NCBI RefSeq assembly: GCF_006974145.1
Contig: NZ_CP039456.1
Span: 1,084,001-1,148,000, forward strand
Direction: 5' to 3'
DNA length: 64,000 nucleotides
DNA from: Changchengzhania lutea
Lineage (GTDB): Bacteria > Bacteroidota > Bacteroidia > Flavobacteriales > Flavobacteriaceae
Shown here: one piece after another, positions 1-8,550 of the stretch
Numbering within the stretch: the stretch's first letter is position 1
Layout: each line of letters starts with the position of its first letter
Program-made: the position numbers and the translations under genes
The notes under the pieces: generated by a model
Databases searched by the model: none
What the model was told of the DNA's origin: nothing
What the model saw: the letters and a program-made list of their open reading frames with translations, nothing else

Positions 1-79
1 GGTAAAAGAAATTCCCTGAGGCCATTTCCAATAACATTTGGTTGATTCGTTTCATTCTTCGCTTTTTACCGGTACTCAC
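1..79 (-). CDS. Partial regulator-like protein, N-terminus only
   Basis: The minus strand is open from a GTG at 79 (or an ATG at 55) to the window edge. It encodes about 26 residues beginning VSTGKKRRMKRINQMLLEMA. The reading is basic and helical and resembles the N-terminal region that precedes LuxR-type HTH domains in flavobacterial regulators, but too little is present to assign a family. The frame is closed upstream by a TAA, so the true start must lie in this stretch. It is on the same strand as the STAS-like gene at 156-539. I infer a regulator from composition and context only. Confidence 0.35.
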   Translation of the reverse strand, partial: MSTGKKRRMKRINQMLLEMASGNFFY

Positions 80-155
80 ATCTAAAGTATTATATATAAA
101 TTAATTGTGAGAGACTCTACTAAAAAAAATAGCAATTATTTAAGGCGTAAATCCT

Positions 156-539
156 TTATTGTTCCATAAATCCAGAAAGAAACGCTATGGCATGTTCCAT
201 AGAATCAAATGTCTTTGTCGGGATTGGTGGATTGCTGGTTCGGATATAAAATTCGGACAGCATTTCAGAAACCGGTGGATCTACAATAACCGCCACAGCC
301 GTTATCAAGGTTGAACCTTCCATGGCCAAATAGGCCCTGGCAGATTTATTGATTTCCTTTACACCTCTAATGTCGCATAGTACAGGGAATTCACGACCCT
401 CATGTAAAGTCAGTCTATCCTCGACAATCTGTACGGCAGCTTCTAAATCCACAGTAACACCTTGGTGGTAGATAATATGTAATACACCATCTAGGAACCT
501 ATACGAGGTATAATCATTTTCAAAATAATTTCGCATCAT
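156..539 (-). CDS. STAS/SpoIIAA-like small protein (DUF7793-type)
   Basis: This 127-residue soluble protein has no signal peptide or membrane segment. It begins with a predicted strand (DGVLHIIYHQGVTVDL) and alternates strands and helices. The central VLCDIRGVKEINKSAR stretch resembles the strand-helix core of SpoIIAA-like/STAS folds found next to flavobacterial regulators. The start is the first Met of a tandem MM at 539. It is co-oriented with the truncated regulator-like gene at the left edge, which would lie downstream of it, so the two may form a small regulatory unit. The fold is recognised by pattern only. Function is unknown, with a role in protein-protein signalling most plausible. 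Confidence 0.5.
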   Translation of the reverse strand: MMRNYFENDYTSYRFLDGVLHIIYHQGVTVDLEAAVQIVEDRLTLHEGREFPVLCDIRGVKEINKSARAYLAMEGSTLITAVAVIVDPPVSEMLSEFYIRTSNPPIPTKTFDSMEHAIAFLSGFMEQ

Positions 540-736
540 GTAGAAAACTGGTTTTTCATTATAAACTTACAAAATAATCAAGACTAGCCTATACCATTTA
601 TCGATTTCCCTTAGTAATTATTGGCTTTTTATTGCCTACCAAGGATTAAAAGTTGACTCTAAGGGAGTATAGAGCCGACTCATTTTGTAAAATCCTACAA
701 ATGATGTTAAATTATATGAAATAAAAACATAATAAG

Positions 737-3148
737 ATGGCAAAAATCAAACACAACAATTTTTTGAGTACCGTTCACGAAGTATTTACAGATGCCAAAC
801 AAGAGGGCATTATGCATCTCTATGCCGAAGGCGAAGCATTTACTGGGCGTACTATTGGCGTAAAGGACAGACAATTATTTCACTTTGGAACCACGGGATA
901 TTTAGGCCTGGAGCAGGATGCGCGATTGAAGGCCGCTGCGATAGATGCTATTACCAAATACGGAACGCAATTTCCATTATCCAAGTCTTACATTTCCAAT
1001 CCCCTCTACAGGCAGTTGGAAGAACGCTTAACGGCGATGTACCAGAACCCAATCATTATAACCAAGAACAGCACTTTGGGGCACATGGGTGCTATACCTA
1101 ATGCGGTGAATGACCAAGATGCCATTATCCTAGACCATCAAGTCCACTGGAGTGTGCAAAGTGCCGCCAAAGTTTTAAAGAACAGATCGGTTCCCATTGA
1201 TATGATCCGCCATAACGATTTGAACATGCTGGAGGACAAAATAAAATCGCTTTCCGATAAACATAAAAAGATCTGGTATATGGCCGATGGCATCTATTCC
1301 ATGTACGGTGATTTTGCACCGATTCAGGATTTAAAGACCTTGAGCTTAAAGTATCCCCAATTACATCTATATATAGATGACGTGCACGGGATGAGTTGGG
1401 TGGGCAAGAACGGAACGGGTTATGCCTTGAGCGAGCTCAAAGAACTTTCAGAAAATGTTCTGCTCTTTGGCACCCTGAGTAAGACCTTTGGAGCAAGTGG
1501 TGCGGTATTGGTATGTTCCAATAAAAAGATGTACCAAGAAATAAAGACCTTTGGCGGGCCCTTGACCTTTTCAGCGCAATTGGAACCAGCGTCTGTGGCA
1601 GCAGCCACGGCCTCGGCAGACATACACCTATCCCCTGAAATCTATGAACTTCAAAATGACCTAAGGGAACGGATTCAGTATTTCAATGCACTATTAGAGC
1701 AAACCGACTTGCCTCTAATTGATAAAAATCTGTCACCTGTGTTCTTTATAGGTACGGGCATGCCGAAAACGGGCTATAATTTTGTCGGTCGACTTATGAA
1801 AGAAGGGTTCTATGTGAACCTTGGTATTTTTCCAGCTGTGCCCGTAAAGAATACAGGGGTGCGCATTACCATATCCAGACATAACCAAAGGGAGGAAATC
1901 AAAGCCTTGGTAGAGGCGATGGTATATCATTATCCAAAAGCGCTTGAAGACACGCACACGAATGCACAACGGGTCCTGCACGCCTTTAAAATGGATGCTA
2001 AAAAGAGTAAAGAAAATCATGTATCCAAGGCGCTTGTCATTAAGTTGGAAAACTCCATTTTAAAAATGGATAAAGCACTCTGGGACAAACTCATGGGCAA
2101 ACAAGGCGTCTTTAACTGGGAAGGCCTTAAGTTTTTAGAGGAATCTTTTAGTGGTAATGTTTTAATAGAACATAACTGGGCGTTCCGATATCTCGTTATC
2201 TATGACCAACAGGAGAAACCCATTCTAGCCACCTTCTTAACTGTAGGGTTATGGAAGGACGATATGCTGTCCAATTTAAGTGCCTCTGAAACCATAGAAA
2301 AACAAAGACAGTCAAACCCCTATTATTTAACATCCCAAGTGCTGGGTATGGGATCACTCTTTACCGAAGGGAATCACCTGTATATAGACGACAAGCACCC
2401 CTTAAAGTCCCAAGCATTAGATACGGTGATGCAAACCTTGGAAACGCTTGAACAAGAATTTAAGGCAACCATGGTAGTGCTCCGGGATTTCCCTAAAAAT
2501 GAAAATTTGCACCCTTATTTCCAAGGACAGGGATTTATAAGGGTCCAGATGCCTGATTCCTGTAACATAGATTTAGTGGAAGGTGAAGCTATGGAAACTT
2601 ACATCGCCAAGCTTTCTTCTAGAAATAGGCGGCATTTACGAAAGGAGATTTTGGAATATGAAACTCGTTTGAAGATCGATATAGTAAAGAAGTGTAACCT
2701 TAATCAATTAAAGCAATTTCAGGAATTGTATGCCAATGTCCATCAAAATAATCGCGGATTGAACACGTTCTCATTCCCTGAAAAATTATTCGAGAAAATG
2801 TCAAAGCATCCCAATTGGGAGTTCATTACCGTTGCCTTAATTAATAATCCAGAAACAATTATTGGGGTTATGCTGTGCTATAATAACAACGGCCATACCT
2901 ACGTCCCTGCCTTTGTTGGTCTGGACTATGAGTACGTTCTGGAATATCATACCTACAGGCAGCTTTTATACCAGACCATTAAAAGGGCAATACAATTAAA
3001 GTTTCATCAGATTGACTTGGGAATGACCGCTGCTTTTGAAAAAAGAAAACTAGGAGCCACCGTTGAAGAAAAGTTTGCCTATATCCAAACATCCGATAAT
3101 TATACCATGGAGCTTATGGGTATTTTGGAAGGTCCCCAATCGCAGTAA
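737..3148 (+). CDS. Fused PLP-dependent alpha-oxoamine synthase-like enzyme and GNAT acyltransferase
   Basis: This 803-residue protein has two parts. Residues about 1-400 form a fold-type I PLP enzyme of the alpha-oxoamine synthase group (8-amino-7-oxononanoate synthase, serine palmitoyltransferase). The DDVHGMSWVG stretch would contact the cofactor, and GTLSKTFGASGA supplies the Schiff-base lysine (Lys249). Such enzymes condense an amino acid with an acyl thioester and release CO2. Residues about 420-803 form a GNAT-type acyltransferase region (LSSRNRRHLRKE, GMTAAFEKRKLGA). The substrate is not evident; a lipid or acylated amino-acid product would fit. It is clearly richer in G+C than most of the window. 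It ends 18 bp before the RteC gene, so they may be cotranscribed. Confidence 0.82.
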   Translation: MAKIKHNNFLSTVHEVFTDAKQEGIMHLYAEGEAFTGRTIGVKDRQLFHFGTTGYLGLEQDARLKAAAIDAITKYGTQFPLSKSYISNPLYRQLEERLTAMYQNPIIITKNSTLGHMGAIPNAVNDQDAIILDHQVHWSVQSAAKVLKNRSVPIDMIRHNDLNMLEDKIKSLSDKHKKIWYMADGIYSMYGDFAPIQDLKTLSLKYPQLHLYIDDVHGMSWVGKNGTGYALSELKELSENVLLFGTLSKTFGASGAVLVCSNKKMYQEIKTFGGPLTFSAQLEPASVAAATASADIHLSPEIYELQNDLRERIQYFNALLEQTDLPLIDKNLSPVFFIGTGMPKTGYNFVGRLMKEGFYVNLGIFPAVPVKNTGVRITISRHNQREEIKALVEAMVYHYPKALEDTHTNAQRVLHAFKMDAKKSKENHVSKALVIKLENSILKMDKALWDKLMGKQGVFNWEGLKFLEESFSGNVLIEHNWAFRYLVIYDQQEKPILATFLTVGLWKDDMLSNLSASETIEKQRQSNPYYLTSQVLGMGSLFTEGNHLYIDDKHPLKSQALDTVMQTLETLEQEFKATMVVLRDFPKNENLHPYFQGQGFIRVQMPDSCNIDLVEGEAMETYIAKLSSRNRRHLRKEILEYETRLKIDIVKKCNLNQLKQFQELYANVHQNNRGLNTFSFPEKLFEKMSKHPNWEFITVALINNPETIIGVMLCYNNNGHTYVPAFVGLDYEYVLEYHTYRQLLYQTIKRAIQLKFHQIDLGMTAAFEKRKLGATVEEKFAYIQTSDNYTMELMGILEGPQSQ

Positions 3149-3166
3149 ACTGAATTTCACATACGT

Positions 3167-4006
3167 TTGAAATACCAAGATTTAATATCTGAATTTGAAA
3201 TAAAGTTGGAAACTTTGGAGTCCTGTCATGAGGATATACTATATAAGGCAGAACATGGCATTAACCATACCGAGAAGTGTATCAAATCCCTGCGCTGTAG
3301 AGTCGTTGAACGAGGTTTTCGATCAACACAGGAGGAGATACACTTCTTTAAATATATTAAGCCCCAAGTTTTCAGTAAGTTGATCTATTATGTAAAATTA
3401 TATAAAATAGAGAGCAAACGACCGAGAAGCAGTTCCAAGTTTCAGGTCAAATATTTAAATGATCAGATCAATAAATTACAAGTTTATTTTAATGATAATT
3501 TAGAGTTCTACCATTACTATCGCCGGGGTGCCACGACCCTGGACGACCAATATTTTATTAGAGGTAAATCAGACCTACGTTCGCCCACAGAATCCTTCCA
3601 TGTCTTTATAGACGAACAATTCTCCACATGTCAAGATAGCACGGTGGCCACCATTATGGCATTCGATATGCTCATTGTATACTTGCAACAGGAAATAATG
3701 AAACTAGAATCTCTCAACACTAATCCAAAAACAATTCCAATGAAGCAGTCTTCGAAGCTTTTCTGGACGGGAAGCAAAACAGAATTAATTGAACTCATTT
3801 ATGCCTTGCACAGCAGTGGTGTTATCAATAGTGGCACTGCAGATATTAAGGAAATGGCGTCCTTATTTGAACAGATCTTTAATATTGACCTAGGGAATTA
3901 CTACCACACATTTATTGAGATCAGGGCACGGAAATGCAGTAAAACCAAGTTCTTGGACAAACTCATTGAAGTTTTGGTGAGACGGTTTAATGAATCTGAT
4001 GAATAA
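3167..4006 (+). CDS. rteC: RteC family regulator
   Basis: The gene encodes 279 residues without membrane segments. It matches the RteC family of Bacteroidetes conjugative elements, whose founding member controls excision of CTnDOT by preventing attenuation upstream of excision genes. The core IHFFKYIKPQVFSKLIYYVKL followed by YLNDQINKLQVYFNDNLEFYHYYRRG is shared with the second, truncated copy at 63346. The frame opens at TTG (3167). The other copy also opens with TTG followed by AAA, so a TTG start is likely genuine. It sits 18 bp after the PLP/GNAT gene and is followed by a long inverted repeat. The exact target here is inferred. Confidence 0.85.
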   Translation: MKYQDLISEFEIKLETLESCHEDILYKAEHGINHTEKCIKSLRCRVVERGFRSTQEEIHFFKYIKPQVFSKLIYYVKLYKIESKRPRSSSKFQVKYLNDQINKLQVYFNDNLEFYHYYRRGATTLDDQYFIRGKSDLRSPTESFHVFIDEQFSTCQDSTVATIMAFDMLIVYLQQEIMKLESLNTNPKTIPMKQSSKLFWTGSKTELIELIYALHSSGVINSGTADIKEMASLFEQIFNIDLGNYYHTFIEIRARKCSKTKFLDKLIEVLVRRFNESDE

Positions 4007-4016
4007 TCCCAAGTTG

Positions 4017-4156
4017 ACCCCAAGGTGGGAGATTATATGAAAGGCCTGAAATCATATAATTTATAGAGAATTGTACTTTTATTTTATAAAAGTTCTTGTT
4101 ATTTAATAACAAAACCCATCAAAATAAATGCAAGAAAAAACACCCCACCTTGGGGT
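4017..4156. repeat. Widely spaced 13-bp inverted repeat downstream of rteC
   Basis: ACCCCAAGGTGGG at 4017-4029 is repeated as its perfect reverse complement at 4144-4156, 114 bp apart. The right copy is itself a short palindrome (ACCCCA, CCT, TGGGGT). The AT-rich interval has no gene. It lies between the RteC gene and the HTH/replication-type operon. It could be a regulator binding pair, an RNA stem ahead of the operon, or an element end. Confidence 0.6.
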
Positions 4157-4277
4157 TGGATATAGATGATAAATTAAAATAGTATCTCAGATTTGTAGAA
4201 CGAAAGTCAAATCAGGTCAAGGACTATCATTTTAGTTGAAAGCAAAATGGTGGTTCTTTTCTAAAAATAGTTCTACT

Positions 4278-4559
4278 ATGCCAGCAACAATTATTACTCC
4301 AGATGATCTAAGGGATTTTAAACTTGAATTGCTCGATGACATCAAAAAACTTTTAAGCAACCAGGCGCAAGCTAAACTGAAGAAATATCTAAAATCTTCA
4401 GAACTCATGGACTTACTTCAAATTAGTCCTGGCACGTTACAAAAACTTCGAATTAAAGGCATACTACCCTATACAAAGGTGGGTGGCATCATTTTTTATG
4501 ATTCCGAAGAAATTCAGAAGGTTATGGACAATAATGACGTGAACCACAAAATCGATTAA
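4278..4559 (+). CDS. Helix-turn-helix protein of the mobile-element excisionase-like type
   Basis: From the ATG at 4278 the protein is about 93 residues. The N-terminal half (DDLRDFKLELLDDIKKLL) looks like a short coiled coil. The second half (SSELMDLLQISPGTLQKLRIKGILPYTKVGG, then a strand ending in IQKVM) is the MerR/excisionase-like winged HTH common at the head of Bacteroidetes conjugative and mobilizable elements. The frame could also open at TTG 4236, but the MPATI start matches family layout better. It is followed after 6 bp by the replication-type gene and probably regulates or takes part in excision or replication of the element. Confidence 0.7.
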   Translation: MPATIITPDDLRDFKLELLDDIKKLLSNQAQAKLKKYLKSSELMDLLQISPGTLQKLRIKGILPYTKVGGIIFYDSEEIQKVMDNNDVNHKID

Positions 4560-4565
4560 GGATGT

Positions 4566-5213
4566 ATGAATTATATAAAACACCTCAATGCTGTATTTCA
4601 AAAATTTTATACAGACAAAAGATTAAATACTACACATGTCAGCTTGTATATGGCGTTGTTTCAGTTTTGGAATATCAATCGATTCCCAGAGGAATTTTAT
4701 ATCGGCAGACAAGAAATCATGCAGCTCTCAAAAATTGGTTCGACAGCAACTTATCATGGTTGTTTAAAACAGATGCATACATGGAAATATCTGAAATATA
4801 TGCCTTCACACAATCCGTACAAAGGCAGTAAAATTAAGATGTTCAATTTCGGTACAACCTCTGAACAAGTAGTGAACGAGCATGAAACAAGTACTGAACA
4901 AGCATTGATACATAATACAAACATTAATAAACAAATAGAAAACATTAATAAAACTAAGCTACCCAAAAATGAAAATGATGTTATTATTTTTTTTAAAAAG
5001 AAAAAATGGCCAGCTAATGAAGCTCAAAAATTTTACAATCACTATCAAGGTATTGGATGGAAAATTGGTGGGAAAATAAAAATTGAAGATTGGCATGCTA
5101 CCGCAAGTAATTGGATGCTAAAAGCCAATGAATTTGAAACTGTGTATCCAGTTCTTCAAAAAAAAGATAACCTAAGAACCAGTAAAAACAAAGATTATGG
5201 TCAACCCTTGTGA
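4566..5213 (+). CDS. Replication-initiator-like protein of unknown function
   Basis: The 215-residue product starts MNYIKHLNAVFQKF, a pattern seen in proteins of Bacteroidetes mobile elements that resemble the N-terminal winged helix of plasmid and phage replication proteins. The middle is a low-complexity Asn/Lys linker. The C-terminal part (FKKKKWPANEAQKFYNHYQ ... WHATASNWML) resembles DnaD-like tails that contact helicase loaders. It overlaps the following DnaC-like ATPase gene by 17 bp, which supports a functional pair. A different frame starting at 4562 was not chosen because it lacks these features. I do not recognise a named family. Confidence 0.6.
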   Translation: MNYIKHLNAVFQKFYTDKRLNTTHVSLYMALFQFWNINRFPEEFYIGRQEIMQLSKIGSTATYHGCLKQMHTWKYLKYMPSHNPYKGSKIKMFNFGTTSEQVVNEHETSTEQALIHNTNINKQIENINKTKLPKNENDVIIFFKKKKWPANEAQKFYNHYQGIGWKIGGKIKIEDWHATASNWMLKANEFETVYPVLQKKDNLRTSKNKDYGQPL

Positions 5214-5853
5214 AATAATCGAAGAAGACAAAACATATTCCATTGGCAAATTTGATGGCAAAGAATTGATTTACGATTTTGAAAAAATCTTAATCTATCT
5301 CGATGCTAAAGGAAAATTACTTTTTGGTAACGGTTTTAAAATCTATGACGAAGACCGCAAAATTATTTTAAAACTCTGTCATTACTTCATAAAAGATAAA
5401 ACAAACTGCGAGAAAAACGAGATTGATCCCGAAAAAGGCATGTTACTTTCTGGACCTGTGGGATGTGGCAAAACAAGTTTAATGTTACTCTTAAAACACA
5501 TCGTTCCCATCCAAAAACCATACATCCTAATTCCATCCAGAAATATCGTATTTGGTTTTAACCATATTGGGTACAAAACCGTTGAAGACTATGGTTGTAA
5601 ACAGTTTTTTTGTTTTGATGATTTGGGCATTGAGCCCATTGGAAGGCATTATGGAAAAGATTTTAACGTCATGGGAGAAATTCTACTCTCACGTCACGAG
5701 CTTTTTATAAACCATCACATAAAAACCCACGCTACTACAAATCTAAATGCAGGAGAATTAGAAGATTTATATGGCAATAGAGTACGAAGCAGAATGCGCC
5801 AATTATTTAACCTCGTAGCATTTGACCAAGACACTAACGATAAACGAAAATAA
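5197..5853 (+). CDS. DnaC/IstB-like AAA+ ATPase, probable helicase loader
   Basis: This 218-residue AAA+ ATPase has a Walker A at GPVGCGKTS and a Walker B at FFCFDDLG, with a sensor-like stretch HATTNLNAGEL and an arginine-rich VRSRMRQLF. These features match DnaC/IstB-type ATPases, which load replicative helicase or act as transposition helpers. No IstA-type transposase is present, so a replication role is favoured. The start overlaps the end of the upstream gene, and the nuclease-like gene follows after 13 bp, so three genes probably share one transcript within the mobile element. Confidence 0.78.
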   Translation: MVNPCEIIEEDKTYSIGKFDGKELIYDFEKILIYLDAKGKLLFGNGFKIYDEDRKIILKLCHYFIKDKTNCEKNEIDPEKGMLLSGPVGCGKTSLMLLLKHIVPIQKPYILIPSRNIVFGFNHIGYKTVEDYGCKQFFCFDDLGIEPIGRHYGKDFNVMGEILLSRHELFINHHIKTHATTNLNAGELEDLYGNRVRSRMRQLFNLVAFDQDTNDKRK

Positions 5854-5866
5854 AAATTTAGAAATC

Positions 5867-6979
5867 ATGAAAATAGCAACTTTTAATGTTCAGAATTTAT
5901 TCCACAGAGATAAAAGCCTTTTAGAAAAACCTTTTGGAAAATCCCTCAGAGATTGGATTAAAGAGCTTGACGCATTGATGCATCAACCTTCAAAATCCTT
6001 GAGCCAACAAGATAGAATTAGAGACCTATCATTTTTGATTGGTTTTGAAAAATCAAGTTCAAGACCTTATGCAATTTTGCGACGAAAAGCTGGCTTTCTT
6101 TACATGAAAGGTTTGAGTCATTCTGGCGAAAACAAAGCTGGCGATGTTACAAATTGGAATGGATGGATTGAGTTGCAAACGGTACCTATTCATCCAAAAT
6201 CCACAGACCATAAAGCACAAGTTATTGCCAATGTAAATCCTGATATTTTACTGCTTCAGGAAATAGAAGATAGAGCTTCGTTTGAAGATTTTAACCAACT
6301 CATTTTACCAAAATACGACTGTAATCCTTATGAGCATTCTTTTGTAATTCAAGGTAATGATATGAACAGTTTGGAAATGGGAATTGCCATGAAGAAAGGC
6401 TATAATCTTGAAGCGGTTAGAACCCATAATATTAATGAAGTGATTAACGAGGATGGCAAAAATCTCATTGAATATGAAATTAGCACACCATCAAAAGATA
6501 CCATTTGGTTATTGAATGCTTATCTAAGAAAGCCTACAACAAACAAAAAGCAATCAGATAACATTAGAAAAAAACAAATCGCAAAAATCGCTGAAGTTTA
6601 TAATAACCTTATTTCTGAAGGGAAAACAAATATTGTTATAGCAGGTACATTTAATGCACCTTCTTACTGTGATTCCTTATCGCCATTAATTCAGAATACA
6701 GACCTAAAAGACATCACAAAACACCTATCTTTTGAAGTAGATATCGATAAAGGCGATGATTCTACTTATTTTAGATTAGGCGCTTATAGAATGGGTGTTA
6801 ATATTAAACAGAAAGATTATATGCTGTTCTCGCCTGCTCTTTTTAACAAAATGAAAGATAGTGGCTTAAATCGCAAAGCGATGTGGCCAGAAAAGCGTCC
6901 GCAATGGTGTATTTATAAATCTGTTTCTAATAAGAATGTTGCTGCTAGTGAGCATCCTTTGGTTTGGGGGAATATATAA
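5867..6979 (+). CDS. Endonuclease/exonuclease/phosphatase (EEP) family protein with altered active-site motif
   Basis: From the ATG at 5867 (MKIATFNVQNLF) the protein is 370 residues long. The EEP fold is shown by the N-terminal TFNVQNLF, the metal-ligand motif LLQEIED, and the C-terminal SEHPLVWG, which stands for the usual SDH motif. The usual GDFN motif reads GTFNA, so the conserved catalytic Asp is a Thr, and Asp of SDH is Glu. Family members hydrolyse DNA, RNA or phospholipid phosphodiesters. The substitutions may abolish or redirect activity. It is the last gene of the run that begins at 4278, and a large non-coding repeat follows. Confidence 0.75.
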   Translation: MKIATFNVQNLFHRDKSLLEKPFGKSLRDWIKELDALMHQPSKSLSQQDRIRDLSFLIGFEKSSSRPYAILRRKAGFLYMKGLSHSGENKAGDVTNWNGWIELQTVPIHPKSTDHKAQVIANVNPDILLLQEIEDRASFEDFNQLILPKYDCNPYEHSFVIQGNDMNSLEMGIAMKKGYNLEAVRTHNINEVINEDGKNLIEYEISTPSKDTIWLLNAYLRKPTTNKKQSDNIRKKQIAKIAEVYNNLISEGKTNIVIAGTFNAPSYCDSLSPLIQNTDLKDITKHLSFEVDIDKGDDSTYFRLGAYRMGVNIKQKDYMLFSPALFNKMKDSGLNRKAMWPEKRPQWCIYKSVSNKNVAASEHPLVWGNI

Positions 6980-7002
6980 TAATTTATTTAATTTGACATA
7001 AG

Positions 7003-7690
7003 AACAATTATAGTACAAATGTTGTTATTGTTATTTTAAGTCAGTAGTACATTTGATAGCTATAATGTAGTATTATGTAAAATATCCCGGAAGCATTGGT
7101 TTTCATAAGAATAATTAGAACTTGGGTCATTAAACTAATAAGCGGTTTGCTTCGCAGCGTTTAAAAAACATTTGTATCTATAATTTGCCATTATGTAAAA
7201 TAGCTACTGCCAAACGCTCGATTGCTTTTATAAAATCAAATTGCTTATTACAATTTATTTATATCACAATTATCCATCGCTTGCCAACGCCAAAATAAAA
7301 GCTAACCTTTTTACTGTTATTGAAATTTTAGCGTATTTGAAAATTGTGCATCATGTTTTTTTCTACGCGATTCTCGTGAGCTTGCCATAAGAGCTTAAAT
7401 TTTAAAAAAATAAAATTCCAAGCACTTATTCTATTCTCGTTACTATTTAATCTTTTTTTAAGAAGCTGTTTCGATATTATGTAAAATAGAACTAGTAATT
7501 GTATTTTATAAATTGATACTCAATCAATTTCCAAAATAGTATGTAAAATAGGATTTAAACTTTTGAACTTCTCAAGGTTTCATTAATTCTTTTTTTCTTG
7601 GATAAAAAAAGAAACAAAAAAATCATGACTGCATATAATTTTGGAAACAATTACGGCTCGTTACGCTATATTTTAGGAAACATTGGAACT
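7003..7690. repeat. Non-coding dispersed repeat R1 (3' two-thirds of the element)
   Basis: The stretch between 6980 and 7879 has no credible gene. From about 7003 it aligns with R2 (14171-15040): the segment GATAGCTATAATGTAGTATT, four copies of a TTATGTAAAATA-like motif (near 7073, 7191, 7477 and 7539), a segment with CTTGCCAACGC, an A/T-rich inverted stretch with CTTGGATAAAAAAAGAAAC, and the tail ATTTTGGAAACAATTACGGC. It is in the same orientation as R2-R4 and lies at the left edge of cargo block A. Confidence 0.7.
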
Positions 7691-7879
7691 AACCAAGATT
7701 TCTGTAGAAAACGCTTTAAAACTCAGGAAAACAAATAATAACAGTAACTAAACCCCTAAAATATTGTGCTCCTCTCTCCTATTGTTTTAGCCAAAATTCT
7801 ATGAGGTCACATCAGATTGATTCAATAATGATAATTCCATATTAAAAAATTTATATGTAAAAGTAGTTTTAACAATGCA

Positions 7880-7907
7880 GAAAACGTTGCCATATGACAA
7901 CGTTTTC
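7880..7907 (-). terminator. Strong hairpin downstream of the yceI-like gene
   Basis: GAAAACGTTG and CAACGTTTTC form a perfect 10-bp stem with an 8-base loop, 34 bp past the stop of the minus-strand YceI gene. No long U run follows on the minus strand, so termination may be weak. A second small palindrome (GAGTAAAAAACTC) lies next to it. Confidence 0.5.
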
Positions 7908-7940
7908 AAGAGTTTTTTACTCAATTTTTAATAAATATTT

Positions 7941-8519
7941 TTAGAACTCCAAATCAACAACTAAATCAAACTCATCATAAATGGCTTTATCTTTTAAGTT
8001 GTCGAAAAAACTTGTAGACCCATATCTTACATCAAATTTTGTTCTATCTATTTTTAATGAAGTATTTGCTTTATTTCCATAAACCGAAAGATCAAATGAA
8101 ATAGGTTCTGTTTTTTCTTTAATCGTTATATTTCCTGTGACTTTATAAGAGTTTTTACCTGTAGACTTTACTTTAGTGAAAACTAATGAAGCCGTTGAAT
8201 ATTTTGTAACTCCAAAGAAATCATCAGATTTTAAATGACCTTCTAACTTTCCTTTGTATTCTCCTTCTAGATCTGTAACTGTTATGGTTGACATGTCTAT
8301 TTCAAAACTTCCACCAGTCAAAATATCGTTATCAAAATTTAAGTGGCCAGTTTTTATTGAGATGGTACCTTCATGAGAACCTGTTACTTTGTAGCCTTTC
8401 CATACAACTTTACTGTTGTCTACTTTAATATCTTTTTTATCACTTTCTATTGTTGAAAAAGAGAATGTCATAAATGATACCATTATAAGTGTAGCGACGT
8501 TTTTAATTGATTTTTTCAT
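7941..8519 (-). CDS. YceI family lipid-binding periplasmic protein
   Basis: The 192-residue protein has an N-terminal signal peptide (MKKSIKNVATLIMVSFMTFSFS). It is followed by the YceI lipocalin-like barrel: KVVWKGYKVTGSHEGTI, GSFEIDMSTI, LKSDDFFGVTKYSTA and the closing TKFDVRYGSTSFF. YceI proteins bind isoprenoid or polyunsaturated lipids and are often induced by stress. Start and length fit the family. It is the last gene of a minus-strand run with an NTF2-like gene 31 bp upstream and a Crp/Fnr regulator beyond, so it may be under that regulator. Function here is inferred from the family. Confidence 0.88.
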   Translation of the reverse strand: MKKSIKNVATLIMVSFMTFSFSTIESDKKDIKVDNSKVVWKGYKVTGSHEGTISIKTGHLNFDNDILTGGSFEIDMSTITVTDLEGEYKGKLEGHLKSDDFFGVTKYSTASLVFTKVKSTGKNSYKVTGNITIKEKTEPISFDLSVYGNKANTSLKIDRTKFDVRYGSTSFFDNLKDKAIYDEFDLVVDLEF

Positions 8520-8550
8520 TTGTATTAATTTAAATAGTTAATATTTTAAA

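Noticed and set aside
4562-4831. Reading frame of 89 residues overlapping the initiator-like gene
   Set aside because: It is a shadow of the longer frame at 4566-5213, which has family-like features and overlaps the ATPase gene as expected.
7003-7690. Integron-like cassette array (attC sites) in the R1 and R2 repeats
   Set aside because: No integrase gene and no clear RYYYAAC/GTTRRRY pairs were found; CTTGCCAACGC-like pieces alone are insufficient.
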